Below the pieces are notes generated by a model. That model did no database searches, was not told where the DNA came from, and saw nothing but the letters and a program-made list of their open reading frames with translations. A stretch of 64,000 nt of DNA from Spirosoma foliorum (GTDB lineage: Bacteria > Bacteroidota > Bacteroidia > Cytophagales > Spirosomataceae), in the NCBI RefSeq assembly GCF_014117325.1, contig NZ_CP059732.1:7443001-7507000 (forward strand), written 5' to 3'. This document shows, in pieces, positions 8,846-18,122 of the stretch. The position numbers were made by a program, and so were the translations under genes. The stretch's first letter is position 1. Each line of letters begins with the position of its first letter.

Positions 8846-9772
8846 ATGAAAACTTCCTCACGTTATTGGATTGGCGCTTTTCTAGTTTTTTTAGCTGCTT
8901 TTTGCTTTGCCTGTAAAGGCATTCTTATTAAACTGGCCTACCAATATCAGATTGACTCGATTTCGCTGCTAACATTACGAATGTTGTTTGCGCTGCCATT
9001 CTACATCGTTATTTTAGTCAATCTGAACCGAAAGCAATCCCCCGCTAAACTAACGAGTCGGCAATGGGCAGCTCTGGCCATATTTGGAATTACAGGTTAT
9101 TACTTTGCCAGTTTCTTCAATTTTTTAGGCTTGATTTACATAACAGCAAGTTTGGAGCGGATTCTTCTATTCGTCTATCCAACCTTTGTGCTGCTGATGA
9201 ACGCCATGGGCTTTGGCCTGCGGGTTACGAAATTACAGATCGTAGCGCTTATCTTAACCTATGCCGGAATTCTCCTGGCGTTTTGGGGAAATATTGAGAC
9301 TTCGGCTCAAAACAATGTTGTGTTGGGCGCCTTCTGGGTTATCCTTAGCGGATTGGTCTATGCCGTTTATTTGGTTGGTAGCGACCGCATGATCCCATTA
9401 ATTGGGTCGCTGCGGTATACCTGTTATGCCATGATTGCCGCCACGGTACCTACAGTGCTGCATTGCGCGGTTCAAAATGGGCTGCACTTGGGAGGCTATC
9501 CAATGCCCGTATATGCTTTAGGGTTGGGGATGGGCATTTTTGTAACCGTGATCCCGACGTTTATGATTGCTGAAGGAATTAAGCGGGTGGGATCGGGTAA
9601 TGCCTCTATTATTGGCAGTATTGGTCCAATTTTTACAATTTTCCTGTCGACCACTATTCTCCATGAAACGATTAGCATTGAGCAAATTATAGGTACCCTA
9701 CTGGTATTAGCTGGCGTCTTTATGATTGGTTGGAAAGGGAACAAACAAGTAACTCCTTCTGTAACCAACTAA
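8846..9772 (+). CDS. EamA/DMT-superfamily transporter
   Basis: A 308-residue integral membrane protein with about ten hydrophobic segments in two homologous halves of five, the standard EamA arrangement. Recognisable pieces are ACKGILIKLAYQY in the first helix, SLERILLFVYPTFVLLMNA near helix 4, and a final segment ETISIEQIIGTLLVLAGVFM, the conserved end of EamA repeats. Members export amino acids, nucleotides or other metabolites. The substrate cannot be read from sequence. It lies alone between two hairpin/regulatory regions. Confidence 0.88.
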   Translation: MKTSSRYWIGAFLVFLAAFCFACKGILIKLAYQYQIDSISLLTLRMLFALPFYIVILVNLNRKQSPAKLTSRQWAALAIFGITGYYFASFFNFLGLIYITASLERILLFVYPTFVLLMNAMGFGLRVTKLQIVALILTYAGILLAFWGNIETSAQNNVVLGAFWVILSGLVYAVYLVGSDRMIPLIGSLRYTCYAMIAATVPTVLHCAVQNGLHLGGYPMPVYALGLGMGIFVTVIPTFMIAEGIKRVGSGNASIIGSIGPIFTIFLSTTILHETISIEQIIGTLLVLAGVFMIGWKGNKQVTPSVTN

Positions 9773-9972
9773 CAAATTGTGCCTATTATGGGGGTATTAC
9801 TTACTTAAAGGTAACTAGCCTGCTATATAAAAGAAGTATCATGTTACGATAGGATTACAAAAACAACCATTAAATAAAGTTGCGCTCACGTTCAGGACGT
9901 TAGTATTTTACATATGTCTATTTTAGGAGTATATTGGCCCCCGTTATTACCCAAACGATTACCCACCTTATC

Positions 9973-10281
9973 ATGGCAACCGAAAAAATTTTAGATGACG
10001 AAAAACGCATTGACAAAGCGGCTTATGTGCTTAAAGCTGTTGCGCACCCTCTGCGAATAAAGATCATTCAGATGTTGAATGAGAGCAAAGAGCTAAATGT
10101 GTCGACTATCTACAAAAATCTAAACGCCGAACAATCCCTCATTTCGCACCACTTAATTAACATGCGCGACAAAGGCATTCTGGATATCCGGCGCAGCGGC
10201 AAAAACATTTATTACTTTCTGGTCGATGCTGCTGTAGCGGAGATCATCGATTGTATTTACAAGAGTAAACTAATAAGCTAA
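9973..10281 (+). CDS. ArsR-type winged-helix transcriptional regulator
   Basis: A 102-residue DNA-binding protein. The motif KAVAHPLRIKIIQML (about residues 20-35) is the ArsR/HTH_5 first helix. It is followed by the recognition-helix segment LNAEQSLISHHLINMRDKG and a wing SGKNIYYFLV. No cysteine metal site (ELCVCDL type) is present, so it is probably not an arsenic/cadmium sensor. The ATG at 9973 was chosen over a frame that begins 39 bases earlier, as it gives the usual compact size. The nearest possible target is its own promoter or the transporter upstream. Confidence 0.85.
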   Translation: MATEKILDDEKRIDKAAYVLKAVAHPLRIKIIQMLNESKELNVSTIYKNLNAEQSLISHHLINMRDKGILDIRRSGKNIYYFLVDAAVAEIIDCIYKSKLIS

Positions 10282-10297
10282 TCCATTTAGAGAGCAC

Positions 10298-10349
10298 AGT
10301 AAAAAGCGTTAGAAAAAAGACCGAGGTCTTTTTTCTAACGCTTTTTACT
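10298..10349. terminator. Bidirectional terminator, perfect 25-bp stem
   Basis: Arms 10298-10322 and 10325-10349 are perfectly complementary. The stem carries A6/T6 and A5/T5 tracts flanking AGCGTTAG, so both convergent transcripts (the ArsR gene and ruvB) would end in a U-tract. Confidence 0.85.
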
Positions 10350-10358
10350 TACCGACTG

Positions 10359-11387
10359 TTAGCTGAATAGATCGCCGGTTTTATAAGGCGGTATGATACC
10401 AAGATGAATATAAGCCCGCTCGGTAGCTTCTCGTCCGCGCGATGTTCGTTTTAGGAAGCCTTCCTTAATTAAGAACGGTTCGTAGACTTCTTCAATCGTT
10501 TCAGATTCCTCCCCACAAGCCGTAGCAATGGTTGAGAGACCTACCGGCCCCCCTTTGAACTTCTCGATGATCGTTGTCAGAATCCGATTATCCATTTCAT
10601 CTAACCCATTCTGGTCAACTTCCAGAGCGCTCAACGCGATTTCAGCAATATCGACGTTGATATAACCGTTCCCTTTAACTTGTGCAAAGTCGCGGGTACG
10701 GCGCAGGAGGTTATTCGCGATACGCGGTGTACCCCGACTCCGACGTGCAATCTCATAAGCGCCTGTTTCATCAATTGCGGTTCCCAGAATAGCCGACGAC
10801 CGTTGAACGATGGATGTTAGAAGTTTGGCGTCATAATATTCCAATCGGCAACTAATACCAAAACGGGCTCGTAGGGGAGAGGTAAGCATACCCGCCCGAG
10901 TTGTGGCGCCAATAAGCGTAAACGGATTCAATTTTATCTGCACGGTTCGGGCGTTGGGGCCGGAGTCGAGCATGATGTCAATTTTATAGTCCTCCATCGC
11001 CGAATACAGATACTCTTCCACAATTGGGTTGAGCCGGTGAATTTCGTCGATAAAGAGCACATCGTTTGGTTGCAGATTTGTCAACAAACCAGCCAGATCA
11101 CTGGGTTTATCCAGAACAGGTCCGGAAGTCATTTTGATGCTGGCGTTGAGTTCATTGGCAACAATGTGCGATAGGGTTGTTTTGCCTAACCCTGGGGGGC
11201 CATGAAGCAAAACATGGTCGAGGGCTTCGCCCCGTTGCATAGCCGCCCGAACAAATACTTCGAGATTTTCGAGGACTTTTTCCTGCCCTGTAAAGTCCTC
11301 GAAGGAGAGGGGTCTAAGCGCCCGTTCAATCTCCTTGTCGGTCGCACTCATGCCCTCTGTCGAGCCCTTTAAAAAGTCATTTCGCAT
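10359..11387 (-). CDS. ruvB: Holliday junction branch-migration ATPase RuvB
   Basis: A 342-residue AAA+ motor that drives branch migration with RuvA. Walker A is GPPGLGKTT (residues 63-71), Walker B is LFIDEIHRL, sensor 1 is [13 protein letters not shown] with the arginine finger that follows (ARFG), and the C-terminal winged helix contains [12 protein letters not shown]. The start at 11387 (MRNDFLKGS) gives the family length. The upstream frame extension lies inside a hairpin and is not needed. No ruvA or ruvC is nearby. The gene follows the large PKD/CHU_C gene on the same strand by 100 bases but has its own -7-like element. Confidence 0.97.
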   Translation of the reverse strand: MRNDFLKGSTEGMSATDKEIERALRPLSFEDFTGQEKVLENLEVFVRAAMQRGEALDHVLLHGPPGLGKTTLSHIVANELNASIKMTSGPVLDKPSDLAGLLTNLQPNDVLFIDEIHRLNPIVEEYLYSAMEDYKIDIMLDSGPNARTVQIKLNPFTLIGATTRAGMLTSPLRARFGISCRLEYYDAKLLTSIVQRSSAILGTAIDETGAYEIARRSRGTPRIANNLLRRTRDFAQVKGNGYINVDIAEIALSALEVDQNGLDEMDNRILTTIIEKFKGGPVGLSTIATACGEESETIEEVYEPFLIKEGFLKRTSRGREATERAYIHLGIIPPYKTGDLFS

Positions 11388-11403
11388 GATTTTGAATCGT
11401 ATA

Positions 11404-11449
11404 GACCCGGCCAAATGTTTACCTGAAAATAGGCTTATTTGGCCGGGTC
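11404..11449 (-). promoter_or_regulatory. Hairpin in the ruvB leader
   Basis: Arms GACCCGGCCAAAT (11404-11416) and ATTTGGCCGGGTC (11437-11449) form a perfect 13-bp stem with a 20-base loop. On the minus strand it ends 17 bases before the ruvB ATG. No T-run follows, which argues against a simple intrinsic terminator of the preceding gene. Confidence 0.5.
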
Positions 11450-11457
11450 GTTTACCT

Positions 11458-11465
11458 CAAATTTA
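11458..11465 (-). promoter_or_regulatory. Candidate ruvB -7 element
   Basis: On the minus strand this reads TAAATTTG, an exact TAnnTTTG match. A matching -33 TTG at 19-21 bases is not present, so the call is tentative. It would start transcription just at the leader hairpin. Confidence 0.3.
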
Positions 11466-11487
11466 CGAAAAAAACAGGAGAAAATCG

Positions 11488-14400
11488 CTACCGAATGAGC
11501 AATACTGAGCCTCGTTTTACAACCTGTGGACGCTCTGGGAATGACTCACTTTTATAGGTAATAATGTACGGGTAAAGCATTGATGGATAGGTAGATCCAT
11601 GATAGGTGCCATCCCATTTCTGCTCTGGATTATCGCTGGCAAAAATCACCTCGCCCCATCGATTGTAAATACGGAACTCGTAGTTTGTGGTATAGGCGGT
11701 GAAAATCTGTAATACGTCGTTTACACCATCGTTGTTGGGGGTGAATGCATCGGGAACATTGACGCGGGGCTCACACAAATTGAACACGCGTGCAATACCC
11801 GTTGCCGTACATCCTTGCGGATCAGTCACCCGAATAGAATAGCTACCAGCTCGGTCAACCACAATCGTTTTAGTGGTATCATTACGAGTGAGCCACAGAT
11901 AGCGCAACCCCGGCGCTCCATTAGCCGAAAGTTGTGCTTTCTCTAAATCACCTTCGCAAAGGGCAACATTATCTGAAAGTGAAAAGGTTGGCGGTGGTCG
12001 GTCGCCTACCTGGATATTACTTCGGCCTACGCAACCTGTTTGTGTATTTCTAAGGATAAGGCTATACGAACCTGGTTGAGAAACAGTAATGAATGGGGCC
12101 GATGATCCGGTACTCCATTGATAGGTATTACCCGGTTGATCGCCAGATAAGGGAGACAGAATAACCCCAATTCCTGAACATTTGAGTGTATCGGGTCCCA
12201 GACGGGCAAAGCCCGTACTATCGAGACCCACCCGAATGCTATCTTTTAGGATTTTACAGCCCAATATGTCCGTTACCTGTACTGAATAAAGCCCTGGCGA
12301 CGCATTCCCCAAAACGGGCGTTGTTGTTACCAGGTTGTTGTTTCGGTCCAGCCAGATGTAGCTCGCTGGCGTTCCTCCCGTTACGGTTACATTGATGGTG
12401 CCACTATTCGGTACACTGCATAAAGCGTCCTTAACCAATGCAGTAAGAGCCAGTTGATTGGCCGGGGATTTTAACGTAAAGGCAGTATCGGCCTTACAGG
12501 TGTGAATGCTATCCGTTACGCTGACCTTATAGCCGCCTTCTGTCAGACTGGTTTGCCGACTGCCAGTACCCGTTAGAATCGCTCCGTCCGAACGAGTCCA
12601 GGTGTAAAGATATGTTCCGGCCGGGGTCGGTGTCAGTTGAATCGAGCCATCTGCCGATGTGCAGGTTGTTGGGCCAGTCAGGGTAGCGGCTACCCGTAGT
12701 TTAGGCAATTCGCTAACCCGGATCGTATCCGAGTTTTCGCAGGTGGTACCATTTACCGTCGATTGCGCGGTAACAGTGTAGGTGCCCCCTTTGGAAACCG
12801 AAATGGTTCGCGTATTCCCGCCGTTACTCCACTGAAACTGCGTCCAGGTTTGCTGCGGTACGGTCAGGTTGATCGATGATCGATAACAAAAAACGGTATC
12901 GGGACCTAAGTCGAGTGATGGCGGTGGTTTGATCTGTACCTCAATCGTATCGCTTTTAAAACACTCGCCATTGGCCGCCAGACCAACTACAATGTAATAG
13001 CCGGGCCTGTCGAGTTTTATAGTCTGTTGCCTACTGGCGACCGCTCCATTGACCAGCCAGACATATACTTTGGCCTGTACCTTCATATCCAGTGTAATCC
13101 CTTTTTTATTACAAATGGCGGTATCGGCTCCCAGATGTATATCGGGTGGGGTTGCTAAAATGGTCAGCGTGTCTTTAATCAGCGTGTCTTTACAGATTCC
13201 GCCTGCGCTTGTTCGGGTTACAATCCGAAGACTGACAAAATACTGCCCAGGTTGTGCGTAACCGTGGGTAACAGGTTGTGATGATGTTGTTGAGTAAGGG
13301 CGGCTACCGTCGCCATAATCAAGCGTATACGTTTCTTTAAGTTTCGGGCAGTTTGGCCCAATCTGAAAGACCGTAGGGGCGTTTACACAAGTATCGGCAT
13401 AGGTTAACCCTGGACCGCTGGATGGGTCGTTAAAGTTAGCCACTAAGTTAGGCAACCCTAACTGACTCGTTTTGCCCCCGAGTGACTGACCCGATGGGTT
13501 AAACACCAAACTATCCAGTAAACCACCATTTGGGTTTTCGATCGTCCCCAGGGATTTACTGCCCTTTATGGCTACGTAAATTCGGCCATCGGGTCCAATC
13601 TGAAGGGACCCATATTGCCTGGTTGTACTACTATCGACAACGGTTCTGGAGCTTTTTATCAACGAGTCTGGCTGGCTCAAATCATATTTTAGAAGATAAG
13701 ATGCTCCTTTCAGACTGCCGTCACTATTGGTATCGGCAAGCATCGTTACGTATAAACTTTTACCGTCGGGCGAAAACTCAACCCCATAGGCCTTAGGTGG
13801 AGCCGTACCTAAATCGATGGTTTTATTGAATTTCATTACACCCGTTGAGTCGTTGAAAGTGTATAAATCAACGGAATTTTTGGGTGGCCCCGGAATAACA
13901 ACCGCCATTGGCCGGTCGCCCTTATTGGCAGCGGTGGTATCGGCTGGGCCTATTTTTATATAGCCTTCTGCATTGGCTAAAGAGTCAATGACTTGCCCAC
14001 CATTGTACGTAGTTACAACGGGTGACGATGCTTTAGTTAAATGCTGAATGACGAATTGATTCGTCCCGTATTTCCGGGTAATGACCCAGAAGGTTGAATC
14101 AGTCTTATTTTCTACGGAGGCTGACTGCTCTGTACTCTGATTCGATATGGGAATATTCTTTTCCACAACAGCACCCTTTCCACCGTTCTGGCGCATATCG
14201 ACTACACTATACGTTAGTGTTTTCTGGCCACGAATTTCAGAAGTCGTGTACACGTAATATAAATACTCGCAGCCCCGGCAGGTTGGCTTAGGTACAATAA
14301 TCGCCGACTGCGTGGAGTGTGTATTACCATCTAATGGAATCTGAACGGCATTCGTGTCGCCCGGCACGAGCGATTTGAGAGGTTTGCCGTCTTTACCATA

Positions 14401-15150
14401 AATCGTTATCCCATCCGTATAAAACAGCAATATGCCTTTGGTATTGGCAATCGATGATGACCCTTCAATGGTACTTAAACTACCATCCGTAATGGGTTTA
14501 GGCGTACCTCCACCACTAAAATCCAGACCTGCGTTCTGGCCAAAATACCACTTTACCCCCTGCGATTCTTTCTTTTCTCCACAAACATCGACGTTGATAC
14601 GATTCTGATAGGAGCAACCATTGGGGCTTATTGCTTCGACCGAATAACAACCGGAGCTATCGACCTGTATGCTTTGCGTTGTATCGCCCTTAGGGTACCA
14701 TAAATACCGATATCCCGATTGAGTCGCTCCGGCATACGGATCAAGCGTAATTTTTTCTCCCTTACAGATGGTTGTATCGGTACGCCAGTTGGTAAACGAT
14801 GGGGGTGGGGTACTAACATTTACCTTGGTTGTAGCCGTTTGTGTGGTCCCGTTGATGGTTCGGGTTAAGGTGATGGTGTATAAACCCGCTGTTTGATAAA
14901 CGTGCTTGGCGATAGAATCGCTGTTTTGCTTGGTAAGTGTGCCGCCATCGCCGAAATCCCAGACCCGTTTTGTCACGCCTGTGCGTATACTATCGGTAAA
15001 GGTGAGCGAGTCGGCCCCACATTCCTGATCGGGAATACAGGCCTTACCACTAATTTTTATTTCCTGCGCCCAGGACGTAGTTAGTCCTGCCATAAGGAAT
15101 AGCACCGCTAGAATTCCAACTACCCGGATATGACTGATAAACCTTGACAT
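11488..15150 (-). CDS. T9SS-exported PKD/propeller protein with gliding-motility-associated C-terminal domain
   Basis: A 1220-residue secreted protein. Residues 1-29 are a Sec signal peptide ending in SWAQ. A PKD domain follows (VWDFGDGG, about 35-115), then an Ig-like segment with WYPKGDT, then a beta-propeller-like region (about 195-580, starting WYFGQNAGLDFSGGG and including PDGKSLYVT and GPDGRIYVA). A second PKD domain (YTLDYGDGS, about 605-690) precedes several Ig/SprB-like modules containing phrases such as YSVQVTDILGCK. The last 90 residues are a CHU_C (type-B T9SS sorting) domain: PDAFTPNNDGVNDVLQI, FRIYNRWGEVIFAS and WDGTY. Such domains route proteins to the cell surface or medium through the PorV/SprE-type machinery. 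It is divergent from a PorP/SprF gene, a pairing known for SprB-SprF. Confidence 0.92.
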   Translation of the reverse strand: MSRFISHIRVVGILAVLFLMAGLTTSWAQEIKISGKACIPDQECGADSLTFTDSIRTGVTKRVWDFGDGGTLTKQNSDSIAKHVYQTAGLYTITLTRTINGTTQTATTKVNVSTPPPSFTNWRTDTTICKGEKITLDPYAGATQSGYRYLWYPKGDTTQSIQVDSSGCYSVEAISPNGCSYQNRINVDVCGEKKESQGVKWYFGQNAGLDFSGGGTPKPITDGSLSTIEGSSSIANTKGILLFYTDGITIYGKDGKPLKSLVPGDTNAVQIPLDGNTHSTQSAIIVPKPTCRGCEYLYYVYTTSEIRGQKTLTYSVVDMRQNGGKGAVVEKNIPISNQSTEQSASVENKTDSTFWVITRKYGTNQFVIQHLTKASSPVVTTYNGGQVIDSLANAEGYIKIGPADTTAANKGDRPMAVVIPGPPKNSVDLYTFNDSTGVMKFNKTIDLGTAPPKAYGVEFSPDGKSLYVTMLADTNSDGSLKGASYLLKYDLSQPDSLIKSSRTVVDSSTTRQYGSLQIGPDGRIYVAIKGSKSLGTIENPNGGLLDSLVFNPSGQSLGGKTSQLGLPNLVANFNDPSSGPGLTYADTCVNAPTVFQIGPNCPKLKETYTLDYGDGSRPYSTTSSQPVTHGYAQPGQYFVSLRIVTRTSAGGICKDTLIKDTLTILATPPDIHLGADTAICNKKGITLDMKVQAKVYVWLVNGAVASRQQTIKLDRPGYYIVVGLAANGECFKSDTIEVQIKPPPSLDLGPDTVFCYRSSINLTVPQQTWTQFQWSNGGNTRTISVSKGGTYTVTAQSTVNGTTCENSDTIRVSELPKLRVAATLTGPTTCTSADGSIQLTPTPAGTYLYTWTRSDGAILTGTGSRQTSLTEGGYKVSVTDSIHTCKADTAFTLKSPANQLALTALVKDALCSVPNSGTINVTVTGGTPASYIWLDRNNNLVTTTPVLGNASPGLYSVQVTDILGCKILKDSIRVGLDSTGFARLGPDTLKCSGIGVILSPLSGDQPGNTYQWSTGSSAPFITVSQPGSYSLILRNTQTGCVGRSNIQVGDRPPPTFSLSDNVALCEGDLEKAQLSANGAPGLRYLWLTRNDTTKTIVVDRAGSYSIRVTDPQGCTATGIARVFNLCEPRVNVPDAFTPNNDGVNDVLQIFTAYTTNYEFRIYNRWGEVIFASDNPEQKWDGTYHGSTYPSMLYPYIITYKSESFPERPQVVKRGSVLLIR

Positions 15151-15386
15151 GAAGAAACGCTGAATAATAAAGCCACCCTCTCAAATTCACTCCCTCAACA
15201 TAACAACAGCAGGGGCATTACGTTACTATAAACGATGATGCTTAGTTAAAATTTTATCGACTAACCATCATAAAAGCCCTTAAAATTCGCCTAATTTCAT
15301 AGATTGTTTTGTTGTTAAATACTTCGTTTGTCTTGATAACGTTGCAACAATAAAGTTGGCCCAGTCTTTGCCTTGATTTAGCTGTT

Positions 15387-16418
15387 ATGCTTAAGAAATA
15401 CTTACTGACTCTTTTGACGCTGACCCTAAGCCGCATGGTCTTTGCTCAGGACCCTCAGTTTACTCAATTCTATGCGGCACCTATGTACCTCAACCCGGCC
15501 TTCGCTGGTTCGGCGCTGGCTCCACGAATTACAGCCAACTATCGAAACCAATGGCCCGCCATTACGAACTACGTAACCACCATGGTTGCCGTAGATCATT
15601 TCATTGAAAAATATAACAGTGGTGTCGGGCTGATGATTCAGAGCGACAACCAGGGTCAGGGAAGGATTCAATCTACAGACATTGGGTTGCAATATGCATA
15701 CCAATTCCAAGTTAGTGAATCATCGTCTGTGCGTTTAGGGTTGCAGGGGTCTTATGTAAATCGGAGTATCAACTATTTTGGCTTGACTACCGGCGACCAA
15801 TTTACGGATCGAGGTTTTATTACAGGCAGCGTCTCGGGTGATCCTGCCTTGCAGGGTGGTCTACCCACAAACAAATACCTTGATTTTTCGACGGGTGGTC
15901 TTTTTTATTCCGACTGGTTCTGGGTCGGCTTGTCGGCGCACCATATTAACCGACCTGCGCAGGGATTCTTTATCAGTGAAAACGAGCGATTGCCAATGAA
16001 AACCAGTGTTCAGGCAGGCCTTCGAATTCCGTTGGGGAGTTTCACGGGACTGGCCGATGACCTGGACCGGGAAATTAGTTTATCGCCTGTGATTATGTAT
16101 AAGCATCAGGGCAAATACGATCAGTTAGACATTGGTGCTTATCTGACTTATTCGCCGTTAACGATCGGTGCCTATTATCGCGGTATTCCATTCAAAAAAT
16201 ACGAGCAGACGCTTAATAACCACGATGCCGTGGCGGCTCTGATTGGCTGGCGGATGGAAAAATTCTCTATTGGCTATAGTTACGACGTCACGATCTCAAC
16301 CCTTGGTAATAGTGGTGGATCGCACGAATTGTCGTTATCTTATATTTTCGACAAGCCCGAAAAGGGACGTCCTGGCGTAAAGCGTCGGGATAAAAAACTG
16401 CCCTGCCCGAAATTCTAA
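15387..16418 (+). CDS. PorP/SprF family type IX secretion outer-membrane protein
   Basis: A 343-residue outer-membrane barrel with a Sec leader (MLKKYLLTLLTLTLSRMVFAQ). The mature protein begins DPQFTQFYAAPMYLNPAFAGS, the diagnostic opening of the PorP/SprF family. Beta-strand rich segments follow, with SVGLQGSYV-like and YSYDVTISTLG motifs. The C-terminal end has a short basic tail (RPGVKRRDKKL) rather than a terminal Phe strand. Family members help surface attachment of specific CHU_C-carrying partners. The partner here is almost certainly the divergently encoded protein at 11488-15150. The 236-base gap must carry both promoters. Confidence 0.93.
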   Translation: MLKKYLLTLLTLTLSRMVFAQDPQFTQFYAAPMYLNPAFAGSALAPRITANYRNQWPAITNYVTTMVAVDHFIEKYNSGVGLMIQSDNQGQGRIQSTDIGLQYAYQFQVSESSSVRLGLQGSYVNRSINYFGLTTGDQFTDRGFITGSVSGDPALQGGLPTNKYLDFSTGGLFYSDWFWVGLSAHHINRPAQGFFISENERLPMKTSVQAGLRIPLGSFTGLADDLDREISLSPVIMYKHQGKYDQLDIGAYLTYSPLTIGAYYRGIPFKKYEQTLNNHDAVAALIGWRMEKFSIGYSYDVTISTLGNSGGSHELSLSYIFDKPEKGRPGVKRRDKKLPCPKF

Positions 16419-16436
16419 CGGTAGTTTGTACTATTT

Positions 16437-16469
16437 AAACCTATAAGGTTTCCAAAACCTTATAGGTTT
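16437..16469. terminator. Terminator after the PorP/SprF gene
   Basis: Arms AAACCTATAAGGTTT (16437-16451) and AAACCTTATAGGTTT (16455-16469) form a perfect 15-bp stem with a 3-base loop. It lies between convergent genes and can serve both directions. Confidence 0.75.
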
Positions 16470-16482
16470 GTAATCACGATTT

Positions 16483-16893
16483 TCAATCAGCTTCTTCTTC
16501 ACGATCACTTTCCTGGTCGTCGTAATATTCTGGCTCATCTTCGCGGTCGAATATATAGGCAAAATGATAGTTGATAATCTTGTCGACCGGATAAAAACGC
16601 CGACCAGTTATACGAAACAATTGTCCCGATGTGCCCATTAGGCTATCGCCTACTGCCAATAAGGGAGTAAGCTCGAATAACAGTACAATCGCATCCAGAA
16701 ACTCTTCGACTTCTAACTGAACAGCTTCGATCCAGGTATCTCCATCTGTGATTTGGTTGACCAGACAGCGTTGCATAAACTCGCCTAGTGTGGCCGTTAG
16801 GGTCCATCCATTAGGCGTTTCCCGTTTGGTCTCGGTACAAATCTCCATAATCTTCAAACGGAGCGCATCTTCTGGTTTATTCATATAATTCAT
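16483..16893 (-). CDS. Small acidic protein of unknown function
   Basis: A 136-residue protein without signal peptide or membrane helix. The first two thirds look like a compact alpha/beta domain with the segments TETKRETPNGWTLTATLGEF and GDTWIEAVQLEVEEFL. The tail is very acidic (DREDEPEYYDDQESDREEEAD). A second in-frame Met lies three codons downstream (MNKPEDA), so the exact start is open. I do not recognise the family. Gene-like codon usage and isolation between a terminator and a promoter region support it as real. Confidence 0.65.
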   Translation of the reverse strand: MNYMNKPEDALRLKIMEICTETKRETPNGWTLTATLGEFMQRCLVNQITDGDTWIEAVQLEVEEFLDAIVLLFELTPLLAVGDSLMGTSGQLFRITGRRFYPVDKIINYHFAYIFDREDEPEYYDDQESDREEEAD

Positions 16894-17372
16894 TAAGTGG
16901 GCAAGTCTGTAGTCGATATTGGGTAGGTTGTAATTGAGCTACGAAATAATAAATCAGTCGACTTTTATCGATAGCTGCCAGACGCTTTAGGCTCAAAACC
17001 AATCGATTTTGCGCAACGACGTGCATAAATAGTCAATTTAATCGGGCTTATATAAGAATACCACTCAGTCAATATGTTACTGCATAGATAATTTACTTTC
17101 TAATTTGTTAGCGATTGCAATCCTGTAAGTGGGGTTGTGAGCTCTTATGGGTTAGGTTTAAACGCTGACTTTTCTAAGGTCAGCGTTTTTTATGATACCC
17201 AGTGGGCTATTAATTTTTATTCGAAAGGCTTTGTTGTTAAGTGATTGTAAAACTGGTAGTTATGGATATTAGGTAATCTAATTGTGAAAAAACAGGCACG
17301 CAAAGTATATTTTGCAAGGTTATTCTAAAATTTGGCAGGATTTTAGTTACATCTATTTTGTGAAACTCAACA
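16894..17372. other. 479-base intergenic region with an orphan terminator
   Basis: No open frame of convincing length is present on either strand. It should hold promoters for the flanking divergent genes. Its one distinct structure is the plus-strand terminator at 17161-17190, described separately, which has no upstream gene to serve. Confidence 0.6.
17161..17190 (+). terminator. Intrinsic terminator without an upstream coding gene
   Basis: AACGCTGAC (17161-17169) pairs with GTCAGCGTT (17179-17187) around TTTTCTAAG, and a run of T follows (CGTTTTTTATG). Polarity is clearly plus strand. The nearest upstream plus-strand gene ended more than 700 bases earlier and has its own terminator, so a small RNA or an attenuated leader of the next gene is implied. 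Confidence 0.7.
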
Positions 17373-17717
17373 ATGATGGACAATCAAATTAATATAGACC
17401 TACTTAAGGAGTACATTAAGACATTAATTGCTTCGGAAGTGGTGTTTCCTGGCACGCTACCCCGTAAATGGGGTAAAGAATTTACCAAAGCCGAACTGGA
17501 AGATATTAACCTTGGCCTGAAGATGATACTGCGAATGGCTGACCCCACTGTGGATAAAGCATTGCTTCGGGAGTTCAAAAGGGTAGATGAATCAGGGGAG
17601 TATATACACTGGTTTTTGTACAATAACTGGCGAAAAGTTGTCCAGCTAATGGGCGATTACCCTTATTTAACGACTCGTTTCAAAGGCACCTCAGCGCAAG
17701 GCTTATCTAGCCAATAG
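17373..17717 (+). CDS. Hypothetical protein
   Basis: A 114-residue, probably cytoplasmic helical protein. Notable segments are ELEDINLGLKMILRMADP and YIHWFLYNNWRKVVQLMGDYP. There are two adjacent ATG codons, so the start may be 17373 or 17376. I do not recognise the family. Charge pattern and codon usage look like a real protein. Its upstream region includes the orphan terminator, which could act as an attenuator. Confidence 0.6.
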   Translation: MMDNQINIDLLKEYIKTLIASEVVFPGTLPRKWGKEFTKAELEDINLGLKMILRMADPTVDKALLREFKRVDESGEYIHWFLYNNWRKVVQLMGDYPYLTTRFKGTSAQGLSSQ

Positions 17718-17812
17718 CTGCTAAGCGTTCGGCTCAACAACTACAAAGCCGATCCGCTTGGTACTTACGATATGCACACATCTTTGAGGATAGCGGAGCA
17801 GCCCCTATCGGG

Positions 17813-17896
17813 GTGACCTGCCAATAGTGATCGTACCAGATCCAATAGTGTTAAGCGCCGTAGGTGCGACCTATTTTTCTAATAACCGGCCGCACC
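17813..17896 (+). repeat. Dispersed intergenic repeat, copy 1
   Basis: It shares with copy 2 (42003-42099) the blocks TGACCTG..AATAG, an identical 21-base block at 17854-17874 containing GCCGTAGGTGCGACC, and GGCCGCACC, in the same order and at nearly the same spacing. The right arm of the hairpin seen in copy 2 is degraded here. Confidence 0.7.
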
Positions 17897-17920
17897 CAAT
17901 TGGTTTTCACTTCTTTATTT

Positions 17921-17958
17921 TTTCAATCTCACCGGGTTTTAACCCGGTGAGATTGAAA
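17921..17958. terminator. 18-bp perfect hairpin
   Basis: The arms TTTCAATCTCACCGGGTT (17921-17938) and its complement (17941-17958) meet around a central TTTT/AA turn. It is A/T-flanked and sits between the hypothetical gene and the envelope cluster. It may terminate either strand. Confidence 0.6.
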
Positions 17959-18122
17959 GATGTGCACCTGCCGTTGGTATGTATAAAATTGCAGACAATA
18001 TCCCTGTTTTTGGTTGTTATTCAGAAGAACTACGTAGAAAACGTATATAGCCTGATAGTTAGTCGTAACATAATCCTTGCGAATACGGTTTACTAGTTCT
18101 CATTCTTATAGCAACTTAGTAG

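Larger units (their letters stand above)
17718..18122. other. 405-base intergenic region with a dispersed repeat and a hairpin
   Basis: It contains a copy of the GTAGGTGCGACC repeat (17813-17896) and a strong hairpin (17921-17958). An 89-codon frame across it contains the hairpin arms as codons and shows no protein-like composition, so no gene is called. Confidence 0.6.

Noticed and set aside
17827..18096. 89-codon plus-strand frame
   Set aside because: It runs through the dispersed repeat and both arms of a perfect hairpin, and its composition is not protein-like.
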